This document shows positions 45,599-57,000 of a DNA stretch of 64,000 bases, one piece after another. Positions within the stretch are counted from its first letter, which is position 1; each line of letters starts with the position of its first letter. Location: NCBI GenBank assembly GCA_035048815.1, contig JAUCBN010000029.1:16794501-16858500 (forward strand). The letters run 5' to 3'. The notes under the pieces were generated by a model. The model had not been told where the DNA came from. It saw only the letters and a list, made by a program, of their open reading frames with translations, and did not search any database. The stretch comes from Abelmoschus esculentus (lineage: Eukaryota > Streptophyta > Magnoliopsida > Malvales > Malvaceae). Made by a program: the position numbers and the translations under genes.

Positions 45599-48500
45599 AT
45601 GGTGAGAGCTTCCTCTTCAAAGAAGCCACCCATTGCAGAAACCCCCGAAGCCTCTGAACGGAAAAGACTGAAGAAATTAGCTCTGAAGAACAATGTACTC
45701 TCCGAGACACCGGCCGCATCCAAATCTTACGTCCCTCTCAGCCCATCCAAGCAAATCATCAAGCATCATGGCAAAGATCTTCTTAGGAAATCTCAAAGGA
45801 AAAACCGTTTCCTCTTCTCTTTCCCTGGTCTCCTTGCCCCCATTTCTGGGGGCAAGATCGGTGAGCTCAAGGATTTGGGCTCCAAAAACCCTATCCTCTA
45901 CCTTGATTTCCCTCAGGTCTCGCAATTTTTAACTGTGATTCAATTTTTATTTTGACTTGTTTTGAGTAATTAAACCTAATGATACTTGAAATTTGTTTGG
46001 GTTTTTAGGGTCAAATGAAGTTATTTGGGACCATTGTGTATCCCAAGAACAGGTATTTGAGTTTGCTGTTCTCTCGCGGTGGAAAGAGTGTTATGTGTGA
46101 GGATTATTTTGACAACATGGTTCGTACTTTTCCTTTTGATTTGGGAATTATTGGTAAACCAGTGTTGTTTTTTATTAATATTTTCTTTCAATTCTTTAAC
46201 ATATGTTAATGAATGGGGTTCAAGATGTGCAACTGATGGTTGCACTTTCTCTCTCCATAGACCTTACATCATACTACGTTTGATGTTTGAACTTAAAGAG
46301 TTTAGATCATAAAGTTAAATGCTCCCTGACTTCTATGTATTGCTGTGTTTATGGGGGATATTAGGAGATGTTGGTGTTATAAGTGATGTGGATGATTTAC
46401 TAATCCAATGTTTTATTATTAATTTTCATAATCCTTTTTTACTGCTTAGAGTAGATTATATGCTCTAAATTTGGGCACCTATAAACGATAGCCTTCAAGT
46501 TTTTACTTGGTTGAGTGCTTAGCTCCTGGATGCCACGGGGCTCAGTATGTTTATATCGCCTTCCATATGAAAGTTCCAGGCCTTTTGAGTTTTGAGTCTG
46601 ACAATACGAGATTATTCTTTACCCTCAAGAGCCATCATTAGTTCTTTGTATTTTCTTGCTAGTATATATCCTGCAAACATTTCTCAAACTATCTTTTTCT
46701 AGATTGTTTCATGTTTTTCTAAACCGTCACTAGACTGTGATTTTTTAGATTGTATTCTCTGATGCATGGTGGATTGGAAAAAAAGATGAGAACCCCGAAG
46801 AAGCACGGCTTGATTTCCCAAAGGAAATGTTTGAGGTTGTTTCCTTGTAATAGTTTATGAATTCTTATTTTACTATAATGTGTTCCTTTGAAGTGCGAAT
46901 AAGCTCCCTTATTAATCTCATCACAGTAAATTACTGTTTCAGGGACAGCAGATGGAATATGACTTTAAAGGTGGTGCTGGGGTGGCATCTGTTAACAAAC
47001 AAGGCATTCCAAAAACAGAAATAAAAGAGGTTGATATGGAATCCCTTGATACTGAGTCTGGATCTGGAAATGATTTATCAGACGAAGGAAGCAACTTGAA
47101 AGCTAAGATAGAAGTGACACCGACTCGGCACTCTGCAAGAAATGCTGGGAAAAGATTCAAGTACATTTCTAAATGTTTGTTTTATTTTACATGCAGTCTT
47201 TTATTATTATTGTTGGTGTTGCTGTTATTTTTATTATTGTTATAATTGTTGTTGTTGTTAGACTAAAATACTATAATTATGTTGTCTGTATAATAGAAGT
47301 GTCATGAAAAATGCTATCGATTATTAATTAGAGCACATAGAACACGTTTCTGGTTACATAAGGTTTCTGAGGATTGTCATGTACTTCTATTGACATTTTT
47401 CTCTGCCAACATTTAATTTTGTTGTCCATTTATTGAGGTCCTATCGGTGCTTCTTCTTGTCCATAATTTCTATATTCTAATTAATTCCATTTATTAAGCT
47501 TAAGTGTATATAACTTATCATTTTTATACGTTTACTGGTTTTGGAAGTGGAGTTCATTGATTTCTTGTTTTGATTTAGATTTTCTGAGGCTTCTTCCGAG
47601 GATGGCTCTGTTGCAAGTGATGCTGAACCATTGGATGAAGGAAAGAAAGTTAGGCTGAAACTCAATTTAACTGACGATGATACTGTTGCAAATATCCTGT
47701 TTTAACATATCTCGATTATTTTGTATTATCCAATGGCATATTCATATTGCGTTATTTCTGTGGGTTCGGATACTAATTTTTAGTCTATTCATTTAAATTA
47801 TTCCTAAGCATCTGTTTTTTTTTTCGTTCCTTAACTGATAGTTACAGACTGTTAGTTCTGTCCCTGTGGACCGTGGTTCTGATGATATAAAAGATAATCA
47901 GGTCTCCAAACAAATTCAAACTAATCCAACTTCAGTGACCACGTCTAGAAAAACATCTCAGTCAACTGCTACAGTGACTAAATCCAAGGGAAATTCAAAC
48001 ACAAACCATGGTTCACTTGTCCAAGCTACCATATCTACACTGTTTAAGAAAGTGGAAGAAAATGTATGGCTAAATAATCTTTATTATGATAAAAGATGTC
48101 GCTTTGTTTAGTTTTACTTCATCGGGTACTCTTTTCCTCCTCTTACCTGATTGTATGACATGACACTAACTATGTAATGAATTTGGAAGCATACTGATAG
48201 GTTTATGTGGTTGGCTGCTTCATGGATTTTCTAATGTTTATCTTTGGCTCTGTGCATGTTCTTAAGATTGTTTCCCCTTGTTTATCCTGCGCATATGTCT
48301 ACATGGACAGTATCCTTCCATGTGCTTGTCATTTTTTACTACATAATCCTTCACTGGTTGTATTGAAAAGCTTAAAAAAATTCCTGCGTCATTAGCCAAT
48401 TTTTTTATTATATTTTTTGAATCAGCTAAAGTGTTACAGTAGTATCTGTTCTAGAGTATACTCTCAATCATTGAGCATTGGTCGCTCAATCACTGTGCTA

Positions 48501-51500
48501 GCAGCACTGGTGCTTGATAGTCATGCACGCCAATTTTGGTTAGAAAGATAGTTGTATTTCAAGTTTAATTATGAAGCATTTTTTTGCATATTTCAAGTTT
48601 AAATTTTTTGATACATAATCATTTTCAAGTTTAACTTTTCTTTTGGGTACATAATCGAAGTTCCATGAATTTATGTAAGGAAGTGTTTACGTAACTATAT
48701 TTTCAAGTTCAACCACCCTTTCACTTTTCTTTTGGGTACATAATCATACTTTCTAGTTTAACCATGCTAAATCAAACTTCTAATAAAGTGAAAGTTGAAT
48801 TTTTGTAGTTGTCGAAGTTACATGAGCTTTTGTAATTGAGTATCTGTGTATGTCAAACATTTTTTCCCCATGATTTTAATGATTTTAGTATTTTGGGTGT
48901 AAATGTCTCACTAAAGATTTGCTAGGCATCCAACATCCTTATGCCTTTCCTCCCCCCTTTGGGTTGCAGTCATACTTCAAAGATCGGAATCAACTCTCTC
49001 TGGTTCTTAAAAAAAAACTCCCCCCTCTCCTTTTCCTTTTAGGTTTCTATGTTGAACATGATAATTGTTACGACTTACAACCCATGGCTTTATGCTATGT
49101 AGCTATAAGAATTTTCCTATACTCCATTGAAGTTGGTTGCTTTGTTCCTAGAGTAAATCTAAATTAGAAATAGTTTTCCTTAAGTTACAATGTAGTGATA
49201 TATGTGAAGCAATCCTGTCTCAATCCAAAGTAGACTCTTTATGTTTTCCTTGATAGGTGGTCATGCATTTTTTTGCTTCCACTGAGTTTGTACCATGAAT
49301 GTATTTTTCAATATTAAAAGTTCTTGTGTTCTTATAATATTGTTTTAATTCCTGAAGGGACCAAAAGGTTCAGAGAAATCTTCATCCTCAAAAGGTTGGA
49401 TATCTTCCTGCTTTCTCTTATTATAAAATATTGTGAGTTTGAAATTTTTTTAAGGTTTATGATTTTATCACTGTTGTGCACTATCCATCTAGTTTCTGAC
49501 AAGAAGTTGCGGTGCAAGAATTCAGAAAGGAAGACTGATCAGGTTAAAGTGAGCTTAGATATCTAAGGTTTTGTTAATTTTTTTTCTTTTCTGTTTTCCT
49601 AAAAATATTTTTTATTTTCCATCATTTTTCCTTGTCATTAACTGCTGAATTATGCAAAATTTTGGAAACCATTGTGGATTAAAGTACTGACTAGCGGCAT
49701 CTGCTTTTGGTATTGCAAAAGGATGGATCTCGCAAAAAAGGAAAAGTAACTGAAGGAAGAACCATTGGTAATAATTTCTCTTCTCCTTTATTGCTATGTG
49801 CATGTTCAATAGACTGTTGTACTCCCAAGAGATCTGCAAACCTATCATGTTGTCATGACTTTTCACTATGGACTATTAATAACCCATTCATGTAAAGGGA
49901 AGGGGCTGTACATGTCATTTTCATAGAATCTTCTTTTTGAATGAGTAATAAAAGACATGGTTTGGATGAAGCACTTGTGGATGTAATGGTTTATCTCTTT
50001 TAAACTTCAATTGCCTTTCCGATTTTTCTTTTTATGTTAAGAATTTGATGGAGTGTCTTGTTTGAAATTGCTGGAACAGGAATCAAAACAAGGAAAAAAG
50101 AATCTGAGGTATCATGTTTGTGTTTTAAAATTCTGTTTTTCTTATGAAATAATATCTTTTTGCATTAACTCAACTGTATACTAGGACAGTGGTGTTATGA
50201 GCATTCTTGATCTCAGACATGTTATATAATTTCATTTTCACATTTCATTATTTTCATGTTGCCCCTCAAATCTTAAAAAAAAACACTATCCTTGTGAGTT
50301 ACTGCCGATTTACTTGACATATAATGTTTGGTTTTAAAGTTGAAGTTATAAATTATAATAACTTTTAGTGACCTACAACATAGATCTATTGTTGTTGTTA
50401 TGTTTAGTTTATGAAATGATTTCCAAATTTATCAAATTAATATTCCATCTGTGTTCGTTTACCATGAGGTTCCCCTGCCCAAGCAATCATAAATGAATTC
50501 TTACCAATGAAAGCATTTGCAATCTCATCAATGCATTTTGCCATGAGTTGCATCAACTTGTGTAGAGAACAAGATGCGTAGAGTTTACTCAACTATATAA
50601 AGGATTGTTTGGTAATTTTAATTTGATGAATTATAGAAGTCATTGTAAAAAGATGGGTGTTATTTGGCATAAATCAGGAATTGCGGAGTCTGTGAGAGGA
50701 GAAATTATATCATGGGTCAGTCCCACCACGTCATCCATGGGACCAACCAATAGAAACTGTCCACCTCATTATTTTTTAATTTTTAAAGTGAAGATTCACC
50801 TGGAAAAAAAATGACATGGAAAAGTTGATGAAGTGGGTAGTTATTATTGGTCGGTCCCATGGACACGTGGTGGGACTGACCCATGATATAATTTTTCCTG
50901 TGAGAGAAAGAAAACAACTGTTTTTTTGCAAGTTATGTATAGGAGAAATATAAGTTGTTAATATAATTAATGTAGCGCAGATGTTATAGATTATGATATG
51001 ATTTAGGGATTACCATATTGCTGTTTTGCTTTATTTATTTCTCCAAAATTGGCTGGAATATACTATACATACCGGACACTTGTTCAAACTTACAATGTAG
51101 TCTTTTAAGCCTTTTTCCTATCCTTCCCTCACTCTTTTCTTGTAGCATTGATTAAGGACCTATTTCAGTTGAAATACTTCCATATTTTATTTAGCAATGA
51201 CCGTGAATGTGATCTGTTGTTATGCCTCCTCCCAGCATTGTTCTTGAACATTTTCCCTGATAAACTAAGTACAAAAGTAAAGTTTCTTTCTCTTCAATGT
51301 GGTTAATTCTGCAAACAAACTTTGTAGGTTGAAGATGACATTGAAGAAATCTCTAGCACATCACAGGTGAGACTTCTTTGACAAGGGTTTGGGTTACGAC
51401 CCTTTCAGTAGGCGGTAAAACTTTAAAAAAATTGAGCGAACCCATATTTGATGCATATCATACATACCCTTATGCGACACTCATCACCCGGTTTATATAG

Positions 51501-51643
51501 TAAAATTCTAAAACAAAACTTTCTGCACTTCTCCCCTCTGGCATATTTTCCATCAACAGCATGTGTATTTATCCACTCTGCTGATTTATTCTTATTGATG
51601 TTATTAGGATACTAATGGAAGTGATGAAGATTGGAGCACGTAA
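45599..51643 (+). CDS. RHL1: DNA-binding protein RHL1, topoisomerase VI accessory subunit
   Basis: RHL1 (ROOT HAIRLESS 1) acts with the plant topoisomerase VI complex in endoreduplication. Exons: 45599-45916, 46009-46119, 46749-46835, 46943-47160, 47579-47691, 47846-48063, 49358-49394, 49493-49542, 49722-49767, 50080-50108, 51328-51366 and 51608-51643. They total 433 residues in phase. The conserved N-terminal block includes KHHGKDLLRKSQRKNRFLFS, FPGLLAPISGGKIGELKDLG, ILYLDFPQGQMKLFGTIVYP, SVMCEDYFDNMIVFSDAWWI and ARLDFPKEMFE. The C-terminal half is low-complexity, rich in Ser, Lys, Asp and Glu, with TPTRHSARNAGKRFK, STLFKKVEEN, KTRKKESE and an acidic end GSDEDWST. The intron 47692-47845 fits a U12-type AT-AC intron. 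The small 3' exons are the least certain; further tiny exons between 48063 and 49358 cannot be excluded. Confidence 0.88.
47692..47845 (+). other. Probable U12-type AT-AC intron of RHL1
   Basis: The donor is ATATCCTG after GCAA, and the acceptor is AC after TGATAGTT. A U12 branch-site TTCCTTAAC lies at 47827-47835, about 11 nt before the AC end. Splicing here joins TVA to K to TVSS in frame. No GT-AG alternative nearby keeps the frame with comparable signals. Confidence 0.75.
50699..50897. mobile_element. MITE with 9-bp target duplication in RHL1 intron
   Basis: A 199-bp element bounded by direct repeats CTGTGAGAG at 50690-50698 and 50898-50906. The inverted ends are about 55 bp long: GAGAAATTATATCATGGGTC continuing into AGTCCCACCACGT and CCATGGGACC. 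It has no ORF. A 9-bp duplication and long terminal inverted repeats suggest a Mutator-like MITE. The intact duplication and well-matched ends indicate a recent insertion. Other members lie at about 5.0 and 27.3 kb. Confidence 0.85.
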
Positions 51644-54048
51644 AAATATATTACCACTACGGTAAATATAAGGATTAACAAAATCAAAATCAAACCGACA
51701 CTTACCGAAGTGATAAAAGTGGACAATCGGCGACGATGTGGTATGTTTTCTGAGGATCGCAGGTATTCAACTTATATGTAAAATTAGTCAGCAGTAGGCG
51801 ACTAGCCAATGGATGATGTTCATGTTAGAAATTTAGATTTTCATATTGATTACATTTCTCATTTGTCCCTTTTACTTGGTCTCTTAATCCTTGGAGAAAG
51901 GGTTTATGGTTCTGGGAAAAGAAAACATACTCGTAACTTATCAAGTTAAATTCTGGTATTGGTGTCAATCAACTTAGAACTCTAAGATAATTTACTCGAA
52001 ATCTTAGTGAACGACTGGATTTATTATCTCGTATTTGTTTTTCGTGGAAATATACTAGATATGATTTGAAAGCGGATGGCTCTTGAAGCAAATGATATCT
52101 CTTGCTTAGAAAAGTATACATATATTTAGTTTGGTAAATGGAAAGACGAAAGAAAGATCAAAGTGCTCATGAAGGCATACAGGTAAAGCGCGTTAAACTA
52201 AAATCTTTTGGGGTTGGAGGTTTTGGTATCCGAGTCCGGGTGTTCAAGCAGTGGGTTAATTGAATTGATCTATCAAAAATTTATTAACTAATTATTTTAC
52301 AACTAATTTTAAAAAATAAATCAAACCCCAAGAAAATTTGGTTAATTTGGTTGGTTTTTGAATTAACTCAAATTTATTTAAAATTTTGGATAAATTATAT
52401 AAATGGTTATTAAATTATATTAAAATATTTTTTAACCATTGAATTTTTAAAAGTTATAAAATTGTTATCAAACTTATTAAATGATTATAAAATGATCATG
52501 GTTTCATTGCACATTATAAATTATTGATAAATATTGAAAAGTTTAATGATGTTTTTTAATAATTTAATAAATTTAATGATATTTTATGTTAATTTGATAA
52601 TGTTTAATGATCAGTTTATAATTTATTAAAATTTTTAATAATTATTTTATAATTTTTAAAAGTTTAGTGACCCAAAATAAATATATGTAATATATAATAT
52701 ATATAAATTTTGATTAATTAACTGACTTTGAATCGAATTAATTAATAACTAAAATTTAAGAAAATTATTAATCATAATCGAATTTAAAACTAACTGATCG
52801 ATTAATTAAAAATATTTTTGATTTGATTGTATAATTCAATTAAAACCAAAATTTAAACGCCTTGAATTTTCTGCTATGCATGCAGAAATTAATGTCAATC
52901 TCTTCCTTAAAAAATTTACCCCTCACATTTCCTAAAACAAAGACTCTCGACCATTCTCTCTTCACTCGTTTATAACATACATATATCCCAACCCTGTTCA
53001 CACCAATCCACACTTTCAACACCTGATGAAGACGAAAACAAGGAAAAATGGTATGCATGGATGATTGATGAGGCTGTTTTACATGGCTACTGTCAGCGTC
53101 CATGCATAGTTTCATCCTTCCGACAGAGTTTGGTTAAGAATGGTTTTGGATTGTTGGATTGTTTGAGTTTTTGTTCGGGGAAGGAGGCGATGATGTTACG
53201 GTTTTTGTGTAAATAAATTGAAGTTTGAATTGAAACATATCAAACTTGAATAGTTCGCTATTTGTATTGTCTCAATAATAATAATTGTTGTCGTTGAGTG
53301 AATTTATTCAACGACAATAAAAATATTATTATTACTACCCAACAATATATATTTTATTTAAGTTTGATTTTTTTTAAAAAATTGAGTATCGAATAACTCG
53401 ACTCGATTCGTAAAAACTCAAATCAGTTTTGAATTTGAGTTTGAGTCTAATCAAATTAAATATTGATTGAGTTTCGATCAAGTCAAACTCAAATAACTTA
53501 TAATCTATCTTGTCTTATTCTCGATCCTAATAATTTTATGAAAATATTTATTATTCATATTCCATTTTTTTGTTTTTCTTTAAATTCTTATATATGTTGT
53601 TTTTTACAGTATTATGTGTCATTATTGATGTTAATAAATATGCATGTTTGGATCATCACGTCATTATATTTAATTATCCTTAGTCAATTAACCAGATCCA
53701 TAAAAAGTGGTCAATTTTAAAAAAATTAAAATGTTAAAATCGCAATCAAATAAAAACAGTAAGGTTTGAATTGAAAACAATCTAAATGTTAGGGATGAAT
53801 TTTGTAATTAAACCTCTAATGTGATTTGGGCTAAAGGCTTTGTTCATCAAGCTTAAGGCCCTTACAGAAACAAAAGGAAACCTTGATATGGGGTGAAGCT
53901 TCTTCCGCTGCAACAAAAGTTCGACCTCAAAAACCCTCAAACTCTTTACCCAAACCATGCATTTCAATGCCCCCAAATCCAACGGCTGATCTCCTCTTTC
54001 TCTCCCGTTCAAAGTTGGCTTCATTTTGCACCAGCGCTTCAAATTTCC
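51644..54048. other. Intergenic DNA between RHL1 and Aquarius genes
   Basis: The first 250 bp are presumably RHL1 3' untranslated sequence. 52250-52840 is AT-rich with repeated AATTTAATGAT-type words. At 52840-53115 the minus strand is open for 91 codons beginning MKLCMDADSSHVKQPHQS; it matches nothing I know and is not called as a gene. 53280-53520 resembles the GAGTCGAGT-type repeats of the window. The promoter of the Aquarius gene should lie at about 53780-54050. Confidence 0.4.
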
Positions 54049-54076
54049 CGCTAACCCTAACCCTAACCCTAACCCT
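54049..54076 (+). repeat. Interstitial telomere-like array (CCCTAA)4
   Basis: CTAACCCTAACCCTAACCCT extends to four CCCTAA units and ends 16 bp before the Aquarius ATG. The unit is 6 bp, whereas plant telomeres normally use the 7-bp CCCTAAA, although telo-box words (AAACCCTAA) are common in plant promoters and leaders. Confidence 0.85.
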
Positions 54077-54091
54077 CATCAACTCTTCCCG

Positions 54092-57000
54092 ATGACCAAG
54101 GTTCACGGAACTGGCGTTTACGACTTCAAGCGCCACCGGGTGGCCGAGTACCCGACCGAATCCTCAGACAAATCGGAAACGAAAACTCCCCACACTTCAT
54201 CACTTCCGAGCTCTATTACTTTATCTGAAATCCAGCGGGACCAGCTTACTAAAATAGCAGCCGCGAATTGGCTGAAGACCGGTGGTTCGAAGCCTAACAA
54301 GCCTTTCGACCCTCAGCTGGTGAAGGAGATTTATGAGACCGAGCTTACTGTGAAGTCTGAAGGGAAGTCTCAGAGGAAAACTGTGCCTTTACAGAGGGTT
54401 ATGATATTGGAAGTCAGTCAGTACTTGGAGAATTATTTGTGGCCGAATTTTGATGCTGAGACAGCATCCTATGAGCATGTCATGTCCATGATTTTGATGG
54501 TTAATGAGAAGGTGAAGCACTTATTTTGACTAAATTGAATTTCTTTTAAATAATTACTAGTAAAATAGATCTGTATTGTTAAATTACCCTTTTCTTGTTG
54601 CTTTGCTACTTGCTTTTATTTATGCGAGTGTTGGTGCTAGAAAAATGGTTAGAGAACATATTTTCCTGATATTATTTTCATGTGGTTGTATGAGATTTGG
54701 TGTTAGATTTTATGGGTTTGTTGTTCTGATTTCCCCTTTGGCTTTTATAATTTTATATGATACAAGAAGTTAAAAGCAGCACTCAAATGTAGCATGAGAT
54801 AGTTTAATGAGTCAGTTTTGACAATTTATTTTCTAACATTGCAGTTTCGAGAGAATGTGGCTGCTTGGACATGCTTTTATGATCAGAAGGATGCTTTTAC
54901 AAGTTTCCTCAAAAGGGTCCTTCGGCTTAAGGAGGTTTGTATTGCTATTGCTTTTGTTTAGCACAATTGATGGCTTGTTTAATATCCTTAATTAATTCAA
55001 GGAAGTGTTCTACGATATAGGGCAAGCTATATTTTCTGTTTTTTAATGTATGATGTCTTAAATGTGGTAATGTTTGCTTTATTTCTTAAAAAAGCAGCAG
55101 ATCTAATACTTTAGCATTCTTTGTTCAGGAATTGATGATAACTAGGCTAAATCTTTGATAACCTGATTTGGGTGCAGGGAAGAGAATTAATCATTGCCGA
55201 GAAAACAAATTATCTGGTTTTCATGATCAATGCTTTCCAGGTAATTAAGCACCTTAAGTATAGTATTTGGTGAATGCATTTATATGTTACAACTTGCAAA
55301 TTCATGCATCTTTCAAACACTTGATCCAAAACAGTATCACAGACTGCTGAAGATGTTAAGCTATATTTCGTAATGCGTGTGTAAAAATAGAAAAAATATT
55401 CTTAAGCTCCTGTCTGTTTTATAACCTTGTAACTGCTGAATGTACAGAGTTTGGAAGATGAAATTGTCAGGGATACTGTCCTCAGATTAGCAAGTTTGCC
55501 GTCATGGCACAGTTTGTCGTATGGTCGTTTTCAGGTAGAATTTTTTGAATTAATTAAATTTTTTTCAGACTCCTTTCCCAGTGGATATCTTATTTCCATT
55601 TTCTGTAGATGGAACTTTGTCTTAATCCAGATTTAATCAAGAAATGGAAAAGAATGGTAAAGAAAGAATTTGATGACGCTAAGAAGCTAGGAGTCAATCC
55701 TGATCCCTTGTCTTCATTGGAAGTAAACTTCTTGAGAAATCTGATAGAAGAGTTTCTTGAGGTATTATGCTGGAAAATAGTTGCTTTGGTTACTTTAGTT
55801 TTGTGGTTGGGGGGGTCTGGCATTCTATGATTTTGCGGCTGGTTAATTGCCAATATTTCATGATACTCAGGTGCTTGATCACAAGGTTTTTACCCAGAAG
55901 CATTCTGTCGGTGAAGATGGTGAACTTAATGCTAATGGTATTTCGGAGCAAGTCGATGATGCGTCTATTTTGTACTGTGAAAGGTTTATGGAATTTCTCA
56001 TTGATCTATTGAGTCAGCTGCCAACAAGGAGGTACCATTTCCCTGTAACTGGGTCTTAAACTCTTAGCTTTAATTGATTTTACTTTTTCCCTTTGTTATT
56101 GGCATTTCATTTGCTTTTTCGGGAAGAGAACTGGGTGGTGGTTGGTTTATAACAAATATCTTATTATTTCTTGTTGGAACTCCTTGTTCATCGACGGTCT
56201 TAGTATTCTTTACCCTTTATTGTTTCCATCTTCTGTTTCCATTGTTTCTGATCATCCTTTTTTGAGGTACAGGTACCTGAGGCCTCTTGTAGCTGATGTA
56301 GCTGTTGTTGCCAAATGCCATTTAAGTGCTCTTTATAGACATGACAAAGGGAAACTCTTTGCGCAACTTGTGGACTTGCTACAGTTTTATGAAAATTTTG
56401 AGATAAATGATCATGTTGGCACTCAGTTGACAGATGATGAGGTGCTCCAATCTCATTATGACCGTTTTCAATCCTTCCAGCTGTTTGCTTTTAAGAAAAT
56501 TCCCAAGGTCGGTTCTCTGTAGATGCTTGTCACTAGCAGCAAATTGCTAGTTACTGTTCATAAGTTTCCAGATTGTAACTCTTTATCTTTTTTGCCTCTA
56601 TTGTGCTTGTAGTTGCGAGAACTTGCACTGGCCAATATTGGTGCAATACACAAACGTGTGGATCTATCAAAGAAATTGTCTGTGCTTTCTCCTGAAGAGT
56701 TGAAGGACCTGGTTTGCTCTAAGGTTTGTAGGTTGTGAAGTTGTTTGTGTCTTTTCCCCTTCTTTTTTATTATCATATTGTGGCGCTGAATCTGAAACTA
56801 GGATGTTCAAAGAATGAAATATGAAATCTTCACCCCAACTATTGGTGTGTTGTCATAGTTTATGGGTTGCAATTTTAGTTCTTTTGTTAATGCATCTATT
56901 ACAACATGTTTTCGTGGTAGCTGAATGGACTGAACTGTATATATTACTTCATTGATTTCATGGTCTGATCAGTGTTGAGATTCACTTAGGTTTTTGTTTT

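Noticed and set aside
45318..45925. Minus-strand frames of 133 and 82 codons opposite RHL1 exon 1
   Set aside because: They are shadows of, or upstream leader opposite, a strongly conserved plus-strand exon.
48966..49010. Extra RHL1 exon after TTGGGTTGCAG
   Set aside because: It is open and has splice-like borders, but the residues (SYFKDRNQLSL) do not fit the low-complexity Ser/Lys-rich tail and the frame is already complete without it.
52840..53115. 91-codon minus-strand frame with several Cys and His
   Set aside because: No recognisable domain, signal peptide or supporting exon; a possible donor after FRLHQ leads nowhere.
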